Positions 31,216 through 43,418 are shown, numbered from the stretch's first letter. The stretch: DNA of 64,000 nt from Lineus longissimus (GCF_910592395.1 NC_088314.1:20728070-20792069); one strand, 5' to 3'. Notes: generated by a model not told the origin, from the sequence alone. Made by a program: numbers and translations.

Positions 31216-34200
31216 TTAATTATTCAAGTAGAATCCCGAGCGGCAACAGACCCTCTTGGCACAGGCCAAGTTCTGGCATCCGTTAGCCAAGGAAGCCAAC
31301 GGTCCGTCAGTGATGTTGTCGCAATAGTAGAACTTGTCATGTTCAAGGAGTGGACATTGCTGGATCAAGTCAGTCAGGCCTGCAGCACTGACGTTGGAGC
31401 AGCCACTGAGGTCCAGGTAGCGGAGATTAGGGAGACCGCTATCTTCTCCAAGTGACCTGAAGTTAGAAAGGAGAGGTGATCTCATTAAGTGAAGACCTTA
31501 TTCATGTCAGTCAGGCCGGTAGCCCACGGAGGTTTAGGTCACCACTGTCACTGGGGTGGTGCATTGATGTGACACAGACTCTCGATATTGTCATCGTTTT
31601 GACATCATTTAACCTCCTTTTGGGATTATGTTACACTTTTGAAAGCACCATTTGAATTCTAATGGTACCACAGATTCAATAATAATATCAACTGTCACGT
31701 TCTTCAGCTTTACTCCTGTAAATATCTGTTTGCTGGCAGAGAAGTAGTGTTGCAGTGATTTCAACCCAGACAGCAGATTTTTCAATGACACGAAACTTGC
31801 CTCACAACAATAAATATGAATTTAGATAAAGAATGCTTCACACGCACCTTAGCCCAACATCAGTAATCCTAAAGCAGCCAGATAGATTGAGATGTTCCAA
31901 CATCCTCGGGGTCCTTGCCATCAAGATTTCAAAACCAAAACTGAGATCCGTATTTATTGGATCTTGTTCAAACGTCCTTTTTAGCTTCTCATCAGAGAAT
32001 AGTCTTGCTGGTTTCAGCAAACGAGGTCCAGTTGTGACATGATTCTGGACATCGTTCGGATAAGCGTTATTGTGACCATGAGGATCTCGTTGTGTCCCCG
32101 GTTCATGCAGCTGTGCTGCCACACTTTCCTGTATATCAACATGGCCACCAGCTGGTGCTGTGCGGCGTTTGGCAGCGTACTGCGGGGCTTGCAGCTCTTC
32201 AAGAACTTTGCAGCAGATTCCATCAGTCGCCACAGAAACGGACAGCGGAAAATCACCAGGATTTTTAGCCTCAACAAACACAGCATCCTCCGAATTCACT
32301 ACATCACACGCAGCGCCATCTTTTGGGCAAATCACAACCTTTCCTCTTGAACTGTCTTTATTGCTAGCACCTCGCATATCATCACAGTTATCCGGTGGCT
32401 GCCCACCTAACACATCAGTACCTGGAGCTGCCATAGCACCAGGTCCACCTAACACATCAGCACCTGGAGCTGCCATAGTACCAGGCCCACCTAGCACATC
32501 AGCACCTGGAGCTGCCATAGCACCAGGCCCACCCAACACATCAGCACCTGGAGCTGCCATAGCACCAGGCCCACCTAGCACATCAGCACCTGGAGCTGCC
32601 ATAGCACCAGGCCCACCTAACACATCAGCACCTGGAGCTGCCATAGCACCAGGACTGCTCCCGTACTCATCAACACCATTCCCGTTCGGTATTTCATAGT
32701 GATTATGTACAAATATGGCATCCGGTATCTCAAACGTCAGATTGCCCTTGTCGCGATCTCCTGCGACGTTTTGTGGGGCGTTTTCAACATACGCATCCTC
32801 CATTGTAATCTTGATCCATTTCTCATCTTCAGTGGTGCCGACCATTCCCTCAAACTTGAAACAACGCGGGTCATTACAGTTGCTGGTGCGTCGTAATCCG
32901 CCATCTTTCTGCCTCACGAACGTTGAAGCGCACTCTTCCAAATCGAGCAACGGCCAATCAGGGGGCTTGGATTCAGCATCAGGAATGAACGGTCTCTTAA
33001 CGGGGAATTCAGGATACTCGCGGGTTCCACCAGGATTAACACCCGAATCACACAATAGAGGAACTTGGCTGATTTCTCTCAATATTTCTGTACCAATATC
33101 GACAACACCACCTGACTCAGCCATATCAACACCAACAGTTTTATCAAATTTCAGTCTAGTCCCAAGACTCAAACCAACACGGCATCCACAACCAAATCTA
33201 CAACAGTTGGCATCTTCGTGACTTGCAACATCCTCAATCTCCGTCCCGACTTCAAACACGACACCAGAATCTTCAGACCCTGAACCAAGCGCATCATCAT
33301 CAACTTCAGGAAACGTCCAGAATTCTTTGTGACCATCTTGGACCACTTCATCATTTTTGCCAGTATCCTCCGACCCTGTGTTGTCCTCATCCAGCAACAT
33401 GTTTTCGGATTCGATATTTCTTGTTGTGGCGTTTGCGAATCTGATGAGGGTGACGTCGGTGATGTTGGCACAACCTGAGAGGACGAGGGTCTTCAGGTTG
33501 GTACATGTCGCATGCTTGAAGAGGCTGCAAAATAGAAGGGAGCATGTCAACATTATTCTGATAACAAAGAACCAAACTTTGTTGGCAGATGGATCAAGGC
33601 ATCTGGGAATTTCAAGGAAGACCCCCTGATGTGTGAACCGAGATGTGGGGACCAACCAGCTCAGTCAAATGTGGGATCAGGTGATTTGGAGGTCAGCTCA
33701 GATTTTTAGCTCCGATTGGCCAGCTCTGAAAATACCACGACTCTGAGCAAGATGTCACAGCATAGACATAGAAATGTCACCTAGACATAAGCCTACTCAG
33801 TTGTGTTTTATAAAAGACTTCTTTAAATCACTGATTCTTACCCTTTGAATGCGCTGTCAGAGATGGTTGTCTGCGTCAGGAGGAGATGTTCTATGTTCGG
33901 GCAATGAGACAGCATCTTGTAGAGCTGAAAAAGATATAAGATAAGATATAATGTCATCCGTGCAGAGAATCAGGCAAAGATCCACAATGCAGTACTCCCA
34001 GTGAGATTGATCAAGCTACAACCTGCCAATCAGCAAGCTACAACCTGCCAATCAGCAAGCTACAACCTGCCAATCAGCAAGCTACAACCCGCCAATCAGC
34101 CCTCTTAGACTCTGTCATGTCCAGCAAAGCTCATAAGCCTTCATCACAGAGTTTGGTAAAACAACCAATACCAACAGAGAGGTTTCAATTCCTTACCTTA

Positions 34201-37200
34201 AAGTGATTACAAGTACTTTTACGGAGAATGGAGCAAAGAGAATATGAAGGTTATAAACTAAAGCCTAGCCCAACCTTGGTTAGACGTACCAAGCTAGAGA
34301 ATGGATACTTACTAGAGCGTTAGTAAGAGCCTTAGAGTTGGCCAGATTGAGTTTCTCCACACCCCAGCCCACCCTGGGTAAGATGTACCGGGCCAAGGAA
34401 TGAAGCATCTTTGACTCTCTCTTCAACTGCAAGAGAAAGGAACATCATGAATATCAAAGACTATGAAAACTGAGCCAAAACTCATAGTTGCAGGAAATGA
34501 TAGCGATGATTTAGACAAGGCAAAACAGTACCACTGCCAATTTGCAAGCTTTGCACTTGATTGAATGATACCTTCTTTTCATTGACCTGGATCTGTTATC
34601 AAGGAAGACAGAAGAAGAGGAAGCACTTAACAATCATTGTCACTGTCACAGAGGAGGCCTTAAGAGCTCAGTTTCTCACCAAGTATATATTCCCATTTTC
34701 ACTCTCACTATATTCATCGCTACTCTCAGACTCATCAATGTCGCGATCCTCGTCCAAGCAGACGTAACGAGTCTCTTCATCCTCGTCAAATGCAGCGTTG
34801 GAATCATCATCATCATCATCTTCTTCATCTTCAACATGGAAACGCCAGTCACCTAGAAATTGGTAAGATGATAAGATGACGTGTACTACTATCTAATAAG
34901 CTGGTATCAGAAATGAACAACTCCCTGTTTTTCATATTTCACCCTCTGTTATGTGACAGATGTACGGAGGCCATCAGATTGTTACTGCTGTACCACCGAT
35001 ACGCCAAGCAGGAATCTAAATCTCTCAGCAATGAGTGAGACTATTTTTCATCAACCAACCTTGTGCCCATCTGACAGGCGACACTTCTTGCCACAGCTTT
35101 CCATCCATTGCAACCTCAGACCAGGCGGAACAGACTTGGGCACACCGGCAAAGATCCTTCGGGCTCAAGTGGGAGAAGATGTTCATAGTAATTTCTGGTG
35201 GGAGATCGAGAACTGATGTCTTCTCCTGCACTTCTTCTTTTTCACTGGACTTTTCTGGAAAGAATAGTTTGATGAGGGTAAAAGATCATCTTCATAGCAT
35301 TTGGTGAAAGCATCAACTTTTAAGTTCTGGGGATTTGAAGAATAGAGCTGAAACACGCAGGTCAGTCTGAGAATAACAGAGTTTTGCTCTGCTGCACTCA
35401 ACTTGATCAATTTTGGACACGGGGCACCATTGTCCCTCCCAAGGATCCATTCCCTTATCACTCAGTCATCGCTGATTCATCTTACCTGATTCATAGTCTT
35501 CATCAACCTCTTCCTTTTCATCCCAAACATATTTCTTCTCATTCTGTTTACGTGTGTGTTCGTTGATGACCTTCTCTCGCAGATTCTGAAGTTCTTCGTA
35601 AGAAAAATACTTCATCAGAAGCGGCTGGAACACCTGGAAAAGAAACGAGATAGCATTTTTAAATGCTTTACATAGTCCAGATGGTCAAAGACAGTCATTA
35701 GATCAATAAACCTGAGCCCAAAGGTAGCGGAATACAAAAAATCCTCATTCTGCCATGAAGGTGGAATATGCCTGGAGACTGATACAGCCCAGTGCAGAGC
35801 CAATGCTGAAGACAGGGAGAACAGTCCAGATAACTAGAACTTCTAATCTGAATCTTAAACCTGGATCTGTACAGCCTTTCACAATGTAACAGGAAGGGTT
35901 TCTGGCCATGCTGTATAAAAGTAGGATTGGGAAGCAGTATTACCACAGGCCAGCTCATTTCACATTTTCGCATCACACATTGAAATACTGACACTGATTT
36001 ATTTTGCAAAATCCGTAGCTTGTTCATTTTCAAGGATCAAAATCAGGGTGCCCTTCATAACCAAGACACCACCTATACATACTTCTTCCTCCTCTTTCAT
36101 ATGTGGAACAAAATCCTTGGTGAAGTCTTCGAGCGCCTCCTTCAACTGGATGCCATAATTCAACCTCTCCCTCATTGTCTTGTCGTCCATCCAGTAGTAG
36201 CTAGAAGAGAGAAAATACATCAACATCACACAAAGTTTGAACCCTACATCTTTTCCGTATTTAAAAGGCCATCACTCATCACCAGGAGGTCCTGGTGGCC
36301 ACTGACCCCAGTCCTCAGGCTGATCACTGGCCCTGCCCACAGGATTGTTTCGTAGCATGATGTAAGAAAGGTACTGATTGTGTAACATATTTCATAACGT
36401 ACCCATCACGGAACATATTCATCATCTCTGTCAATCGGTTATCCTTATGACAGTTGCAGACGGCCGTATTCTGTATCGACAGTGCATCAAGTTTGTTCCG
36501 TAGTTGCGTCATGATGTAACGGTTCTCAATCGCCTCATGATTTTTGAACTCGGAGAATGTGTTGTGAAGGTTCTGTAGAAGGTTGCCGAACTCGTGTCCA
36601 CTGGAAAAGTTGGTGTGCGATAGCTGAAATGAAAGGGAAACAACTTGCAGAATCTTGCAAAGATCAATTCTATCCTAAGCCCGGGCTAGTTAGCTCATGT
36701 CATTGAACAAGATGGACACTCTGCAAGTGTAAGTGTCACAGTCATAGCCGGTCGGTCGTCGTGGACCACATCCACAGAGACCAGACTCCACTCCACTCTC
36801 CAGCTAGGGCAGAGGCAGCGAGCCAGACCAGACTTGTGACTTGCCCACTCGGCCATGCCCGCCACACTCTGGCCACTCTGGACTTTGGTACGCTGTCTCT
36901 GTCTCTGATTTCTCATCGGTCTCACTTTGGTCTGGCTCGCCGCCTCTGCCCTAGCTGGAGAGTGGAGTGGAGTCTGGTCTCTGTGGACGTGGTCCATGAC
37001 GACCGACCGGCTGACAGTGCAAGTCAAGTGACACATTTATACAGAGCGCCCATCTTGTTCATTTATTGCAAAAGCATAGCATAACTGGAGCTGAAAAGAT
37101 CCCAGTCAAAATATGCAGCAGCCTGAAAAGTCAAATGACAAGTCTTGTCGTATATATTGTAATGTAGTACATGAAATGGAGCCTAAGTCAAAAAATGACT

Positions 37201-37452
37201 GTAAATAAAAATGATCATGACGAATGACGAACAAATTAAGATGTTCAGTCACGACTCAACTTCCGCGGGCTTATCTTCTAATCGACATTGCGGCCGTTCT
37301 ACGACGAGTCACACGTTCGTTTTGGTCTTAATAGAAAGATTAGGATCTTCTGTTTCATAAGCACTGACCATATCACAATATTTATGGATAAGTTCCTTCA
37401 TACGAGAGTGAGGAACTGTGAAAACGTCCAACTCTTCCGGATACGGCGCCAT
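31216..37452 (-). CDS. FBXL5: F-box/LRR protein 5, iron-sensing SCF adaptor (FBXL5)
   Basis: FBXL5 is the substrate adaptor of an SCF ubiquitin ligase that degrades iron regulatory protein 2 when iron is sufficient. Ten coding exons, in transcript order: 37452-37369, 36623-36403, 36200-36083, 35633-35486, 35254-35060, 34852-34680, 34426-34313, 33924-33842, 33524-31848 and 31456-31216. They join in phase to 1017 residues. The N-terminal hemerythrin-like domain keeps the iron ligands of the human protein: H15, H57, E58, E61, H87, H135 and E139. The F-box ([15 protein letters not shown]) starts near residue 206, and leucine-rich repeats follow. C983, C998, C1008 and C1009 match the human cysteines that hold the redox-active [2Fe-2S] cluster. 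The protein is about 325 residues longer than human FBXL5 (691), because exon 33524-31848 encodes an expanded disordered loop containing a 14-residue repeat. The start is supported by alignment ([15 protein letters not shown]) and by a TISU-like context. Confidence 0.97.
32400..32655 (-). repeat. Six-copy 42-bp coding repeat in FBXL5 loop
   Basis: Six tandem in-frame copies of [14 protein letters not shown] lie in the disordered insert of FBXL5. Two copies differ by single residues (A to T). The proline/glycine/alanine content predicts a flexible linker. The opposite strand is also open across this array, as a by-product of the 42-bp unit. Confidence 0.95.
34011..34100. repeat. 22-bp tandem repeat in FBXL5 intron
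   Basis: Four copies of a 22-bp unit, AAGCTACAACCTGCCAATCA plus GC, lie in the intron between FBXL5 exons 34426-34313 and 33924-33842. Confidence 0.93.
36704..37061. mobile_element. 358-bp foldback element in FBXL5 intron 1
   Basis: The two ends are inverted copies: TGAACAAGATGG at the left and CCATCTTGTTCA at the right. Arms of roughly 120 bases are largely complementary, including the block GACTCCACTCCACTCTCCAG. They enclose a loop of about 95 bases. There is no coding capacity. A foldback transposon or MITE is likely. It takes up nearly half of the 745-bp first intron, and its transcript would form a long hairpin. Confidence 0.8.
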
Positions 37453-37456
37453 CTTG
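37445..37456 (-). promoter_or_regulatory. TISU/YY1-like start-codon element of FBXL5
   Basis: CAAGATGGCGCC around the FBXL5 ATG matches the TISU consensus (SAASATGGCGGC) at 11 of 12 positions. TISU elements bind YY1 and support translation from very short 5' UTRs. Confidence 0.6.
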
Positions 37457-37643
37457 ATTATGTCTTGTCTCGCTGATGTCGCGAGATCTCGCCAAAATGA
37501 GATTGTGACGTAGCGTTGCCCAGGCGACGTTGATGTCCCATTGCCGTGCGAAACCAGTGTGTGTACAGAACTTGTCACAATCAGGACTGAACGAAAACTA
37601 CTGCCAGTGGAGTTTATTCAGGACGTTTTAACATATACACACG
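37453..37643. promoter_or_regulatory. Bidirectional FBXL5/SPMIP1 promoter with RFX X-box
   Basis: The two start codons are 191 bp apart and face away from each other. GTTGCC-CA-GGCGAC at 37515-37528 is a good X-box, the RFX site of ciliary promoters, as expected for SPMIP1. A GTGACGTAG just upstream (37505-37513) resembles a CRE half-site. No TATA box was seen. Confidence 0.7.
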
Positions 37644-38243
37644 ATGTCGGGTCGAAATTATCCGGCGGATACGCAAAAGCAAAAGTTTCTTGAGGAATCT
37701 TACAATAAAGAACGGGACACTCGTCTTCAGTGGTTCTACAAACGACAGGACGGCTCAGACAAGGCCCAGACCGGCGGCTCAAAACAGTACCAAGTCTTCC
37801 GGAAAAAGATTGAGGGGCAACATTCGAAACCCGCGGAAGAACTTGCGGCAAAATTGCCAAAGATTCCACAGGCTAAACAACACCACCGTACAATCAAGGA
37901 CTTCTCAGATAATTTAGCGGAACAGGCTAACGCATTAGGAGACCCGGATAACTTATTGACGGAAATGAGGCCAGTCACACCAAAGGTACGCAAATCTCTG
38001 TATGAAGGTTTCTCTAAGGATGGAACGGGACGGTACCAGTATCTCCACCATAGGTACGGATATAACCCTGAAAATAAGTACGAGTTTCCTATCCTCAGTT
38101 CGTGGGAATATGGCTGGAGGCTGAGTGACGTGATCCGAAAAGAGGAGATCAAGAAACCCACGCATGGACGCACTCGAATTGTAGCGGATACCTTCTACAC
38201 GAGAACAGGTATTCCTGATTTACATGTCAATCAAAGTTACTAA
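37644..38243 (+). CDS. SPMIP1: Sperm microtubule inner protein 1 (SPMIP1/ATP6V1FNB family)
   Basis: A single open exon of 199 residues resembles the protein known as ATP6V1FNB or SPMIP1, which sits inside doublet microtubules of the sperm flagellum. The N terminus (YPADTQKQKFLEESYNKE) matches the family's start. The strongest match is the segment SLYEGFSKDGTGRYQYL followed by KYEFPILSSWEYGW. A variable proline/lysine-rich middle separates the two. Human SPMIP1 is about 168 residues. The divergent neighbour is FBXL5, and an RFX X-box lies in the shared promoter, consistent with expression in ciliated or flagellated cells. A GT at 38209 followed by an acceptor at 38304 would allow an alternative C terminus; the unspliced ending was kept. 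Confidence 0.85.
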   Translation: MSGRNYPADTQKQKFLEESYNKERDTRLQWFYKRQDGSDKAQTGGSKQYQVFRKKIEGQHSKPAEELAAKLPKIPQAKQHHRTIKDFSDNLAEQANALGDPDNLLTEMRPVTPKVRKSLYEGFSKDGTGRYQYLHHRYGYNPENKYEFPILSSWEYGWRLSDVIRKEEIKKPTHGRTRIVADTFYTRTGIPDLHVNQSY

Positions 38244-40359
38244 CTTTTAGCTGAAAAATTTACGTATTTCTCTGAGGAACCGTAAACCGGACATTATTTT
38301 CTAGGGATTTCCAAACGATGTGACATTGGTGAAGACGTATCAGCATTTCATAGAGGAATTAAAAGTGAGAGGAGTCGCACCATTACTTCAAGTCTTGTCT
38401 TCTTTCTGACTCTGTCTCATATGTGAGATAACTTCGTGAATTTGCTCTGATTTCGGGCGACAACTTAAAAGTGTTGGAGCCCAAACAACACTTGTCCTTC
38501 GGTTAAAACTCTGTCCCTGTTTATTCAGCCTGGGACGACTTTACAAATTCTTTGCTGCAACACCGGCTGCCTAGCAACACGTTTATTAAATTGCCACCTG
38601 TTATAAAGTACATCATGTCATGGGAGAAGACCACACCTGTCAATCAAGAACAATTAGGTTACAACATGTATAAAACCTGAAGCAGGAAAACTTTTGATGT
38701 TATTAGATGCTAGTGTCTCTCTTATGTAATCATAGGTTGACATCATTTTTACACTCTGTTCCCCGATGCAAATTGTCTACCATAGCCGTCCTAGCTTATA
38801 ATTTTCAGCTATCCTCCACATTAAGACAAATCGTGTGTGTCCCGGGGGGGGGGGGGGGGCACTGAGTGGTAGGAACAAATACGTCATTTCTATCGGATTA
38901 TCAGCCGAGCATTATTCGTCTCACCCTATTGGGCACGGTAATAGTAAACAGTATGAACAATCTATGTTATATGGGTCAGAACAGTGTTATACACGTATTG
39001 TACTTCATCACGAAATGTGAGAAGTCGCCCTCCTTTTGGCGAAGCGTAAAAGGCGCCGGTTCAGCTTCAAAGCTGCATCGTTGTTTTGGCGGGGAAAAGA
39101 GCGCACCTAGGACAGAACGCGCTTCTGAGATTTGACCTGCAGAAACTCTCTTGTTCGCTGTTTTCAAAGGCCTTCTTTGTCAACATTATATCCGTCAAAT
39201 GTCTACTTCACCGGATGAACCAGTGTCGGCCCATTTGAGAACTCCTTTATGATCTTGAGGAATACCGTCCTTTCTGTGATATTCTCGGGGTGAATTTTGT
39301 TCATTTGGAACGAAATTTGCCTTGTTTTTTGAGTGCTATTCCATTTTGAGCCGTTTTGAATGCTTGCCAGACGAGATTTAGGCCGCAGCAGAAGATCAAA
39401 TTAAAAAAATGAATCGTCTGCTGGTGGCATTAATGTATATATAGATCGTTTTGTTGTCATCGGATTCAAATCCTGAAACACGGGTTTGAATTTTGTAAAT
39501 TGTTGAATGAAATCGAGTTGTGGTTTTGATATTGATTCAATCAGTGATTGATTATTGATTGATTGATTGATTAAACCGCCCTCAAACCCTTGTCCGTGCC
39601 ATCCGTCCAAAAATGGCTTTTGTTACTTAATCATCGCTGTAAATAATTAGAGTGTAACGCATGAGTAATTAGTGTTGTATGATTTAGAATGGTTTGCAAA
39701 CGTGTACAGAATTATACACAACTTTGTGTGTAAAAGTCTTTAAATGTTCAACATTTAAACTGAAACATTTGCAGATGAATTGTACGCACTTTTTATTATT
39801 TAATTAGCTGATTGTGCAGTTGGTGTGCCAAGGCTTTGATTTTTGATATTTTTTTTGTGCGGGGGGGGGGGTTAAATAGTCCATATCATGTCATGCCAGC
39901 TGTTTTATTTCGGCCTTATTGGCCCTTGAACATTAGGCCTACTGCTGATTCTTCTGAACTGCATGTTTTCGTTGTTTTGATGTTTGTGCGCATGTATTGT
40001 GTTGTCAACAACTGGGCCTGTACCAAAGTCAAATTTGTGAACTATATTAAACCTGTCCAACTTTGATAAAGTTAGTCTTTACAAAAAAAAATTGATGAAA
40101 AGATAGCATATGCTGAAAAATCAATATTTTTTACGGTATCCTAGATTAATATGTGTTTGTATTCATCAAAACTTTAAATTACTAAATGTTTTATGCAACA
40201 CCTTGTATAAGTATCGTTTCGCGCCCTTCTCCAGGCAGTCTGTGATGAACGAGGGAGCCAAGTATAACGGTATCTTGAGTTTTACTAGCCTGGTGCTCTT
40301 AAAGGTGCAGTACCCCGAAGAAATTAATAATCTCAAAAAGGCAAAAGAGCAGTGATTAG

Positions 40360-40383
40360 TGACGTCATAATGACGTGACGTCA
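40360..40383. promoter_or_regulatory. Paired CRE sites
   Basis: Two perfect palindromic TGACGTCA octamers (40360-40367 and 40376-40383) flank a TGACG half-site at 40371-40375. This is a compact CREB/ATF-type cluster with no recognised gene nearby. Confidence 0.5.
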
Positions 40384-43334
40384 CCCTGACACGTTGAGTT
40401 CTGTGACTCCACCTTTAAAACTTCAGCGCTAGTTATAACTCAAGTACAGCACAGGTTATCTCTCAGTGTAAAAAAATCAAAAGCACTTCTGTCCGTGAGT
40501 CATTGTGGTATTTCGAAGTATTTCCCCCGAACTGAATATTTAATGTTGTTTGAACCGGTCGATCCGAAAACCGGCAGACGACATGTATGTGCTTGACTGA
40601 GTGTATATTGATAGTATGTCACTCGAACCTATTCAGGGTATGTTTGAACAAAGAATACAGTATGCAAGTACATTGTACATGGTATATTCATGATGTCATT
40701 ACAATATGAAATGTTTGAATATAAACATCAGGTAGGAAGTAACCTAAGGAATGGGTCAATGGTTAGACACTTCTTGATGAATACATTGGTTCAGGATCAG
40801 AAGGTCTACACATAACACATTCTGTAGCTACGCATCAAGCAAAAAACAATTAAAAATATTAAAGAAATCGTCGCAGGTATTCCTTTGAAGCTGGGAGCAC
40901 ACAGCCATTCATCTCTAAGTGCAGCACACTCAACGCACACAGACTTTTGGGACAGCGGCGCTGGAATCCTTAGCACTCTTTAAGTGGAATCCATGCCCCA
41001 CCTCCAAGGAAATTGCCGCCACGAAATGTTAGATGCATAAAACGTTAGTTACGTCCAAATCTTTAATAGATTTGTTAAGATTGTTTTGTAAATCTGTTTG
41101 TATGAAGTCGAGGTGTGTTTTTAATATGAAATCACTCTCACCCACTTATCAGTGCCATCCGTCCAAATTTGGCTTCACTGGTCATTGTAAATAATTTAAA
41201 AACGTCAATTAATTAACGTATGATAATATATGATAATTTATGATTGTGTGTTGGTATTTTATGCTTTAGATAGAGACACTGTCAAAATGTACAAACAAGG
41301 TTTGGAGATTTGCAATTAGTTGTTTTCAATAAGACATTTGTATCAAACAGCAGGCTAATGGCTGTCTATTGTTGTTCCTGTATTGTTAAGGTTACTATAT
41401 TAGTGAGGTTAAGGTCTCCTACGCGAGCACTACGCTAATGATGTCACAATCAGGTGACCAACAGTAAGTCAATGCAAAATTGCAGATATAATGATGTCAT
41501 TAGCGTCTGCTGAAGCGTAACCGCACTGTTGCTTAACCTCCATTATTTTTCTAAGGCTTAATTCAGCATTGATGCAACAGACCATTAATCGCACCTCGCA
41601 CCAATAAGTAATCGTATTTTGATCGATTGGAGTTGGGAATATATGCAAATCTAGCGAACCATGGGACCACATTGTAAATCTATAAATGAATTTTGTACAG
41701 AATATTAATTGTTTGTACCACAGTTTGATCTCACTTTCACAATACAAGATTTTCATGAAACCAAGTTTATTTTCTGCTTCGCTCATTTCGATTTTAGTTC
41801 CCTCACACCCTTTGTCTATAGGTGATAAACACAACCCGATTCCATTGCGTTCCGCTAAACCAGAACGAAGCGGAACAGCTCACAATACGTAATCTGTCAC
41901 GTCACTCCACCATTGTTGTCGTATCGAGACACAATGGCTCTTGATTCGTATCTCCATCTGATTACACTGATCGCATCAAACCCACCTTTCCATGAGTTCA
42001 CCTGCCAGCGCCGACTGCCGTGTCATCAGTTTCCAGATGATATTCACAAACACAACAATGGAATCCGCGAAAATGTTTGTCAAAATAGTCCCCTCGGTTG
42101 ACAAACCTTTGTCCAGCCGGGAGATTGTTGATTCATCCTCTGCGAAAATATTAATACAAGTCTCTGTAAGTTGAGAATATCATTAGATGACACGTGTCTC
42201 GTGTTACAGGACGGATCAGGCACGGAATCACATTGGATTTATGTGATTGAGGTGAAATTGTCCTTGTGGAAGCTTGGTGAACAACCTGATGTCATGCAAT
42301 GCGGACATCGGTGCGTTTCGGTCAATCTTGGCAAATGATAACGCCAACCATATGATAACGTCAACGTTAGCTGACGCTGTCGCGAGATCCGATTTGGATG
42401 AGGAAATGGACTGCCCCGGGAGTGTAACGAGGTTGAGCCGGCCCGGTTGTTCAAAACGAATTTTGTCACTAACGTTGGCGTTGAAGTTAACTTGTGGTCA
42501 TCTCCTTAGACTTAGCGCCAGCGTTAGTATCAAAACTTGTTATGAACAACCGTATTTTATTTCACTTTAAGAAACATGTACTTCAATTTGGTATATTGCA
42601 TTCATTTAAGCCATTGATCAGAACTGTCTGTGCTTTTATATGCCTACATTATACATACTTAAACTCTTATCACAACCACTTCCACTTAAGTTTACCTTAC
42701 TGATCTGTGTAAATACAGGTTTTGATTCTGTACTTCGCCTGAGCAATTAAAGTTTAAATATTTTAGATAAGATCCTAAATAAAGAATATTCTGTAAAGTT
42801 AAGTTACAACAAGGCCCAGGTTCTACGTCCCTGGAGACAGATGTCCAGACATGTTCCGATTGGGGACGTGGTGCTTGGGGACGTTTGGAAAGTGGCCGGG
42901 TACGTTTGAGGTACATGTGTAAAAATATGTGAGGTCTGCTTGAGGGTCTCCTCCGTCCGTAACTCCTTGTTTGGCTGTACTTCACATGCGAAGACTAGTC
43001 GAGATGCGTTCGAGCCACCGTCTCAAAGTGACTGAACTAAGACTGCCATGGTGTAGGCTAGATTGTGACATTGTCCTCCCTCTGAGGCCTTGAGTGACAA
43101 TCTGCAAATGGCTTCACAGAATCGTCCACGACATATAGTCACAACCAAAGGTTGTAAGTGTCCTGACCTATCCAACGAAGCTGGATATTCGTCGCACTGG
43201 TTGTGACCTCGTCGTTTATGAAGGATCAAGATTCATGTTTGTCAGAACTGTTTTGAGGTGAATAACTGTACAGCTTTTCAGTTGTTCTCCATGCAGTCAC
43301 AATCAGGCTTTTGAAAATATGCTCAGCGTCGGGT

Positions 43335-43418
43335 ACACTCTAGACGCAGTGGATCGGCCTCGTCTTGTCGCCCAGGGAAGGAATATCAGGATGTCGAAAT
43401 GGACTGCACAGGAGTCTA
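43335..43418 (+). mobile_element. Dispersed inverted-repeat element, copy A
   Basis: This copy starts ACACTCTAGACGCAGTGG and ends GAAATGGACTGCACAGGAGT. The two ends are imperfect inverted repeats of each other. Other copies are at 48405, 48781, 50170 and 51620, with fragments at 42390 and 48043. Confidence 0.65.

Noticed and set aside
32160-32699. 179-codon plus-strand frame opposite FBXL5
   Set aside because: It is the antisense of the FBXL5 exon and its 42-bp repeat; phase, splice sites and conserved motifs all support FBXL5 on the minus strand.
36695-37084. Two opposite open frames of about 110 codons
   Set aside because: They mirror each other because the DNA is a near-palindrome (foldback element), and neither has coding features.
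37453-37578. 42-residue N-terminal extension of FBXL5
   Set aside because: The frame is open upstream, but it crosses the shared promoter and X-box. Alignment with FBXL5 and the TISU-like context favour the ATG at 37452.
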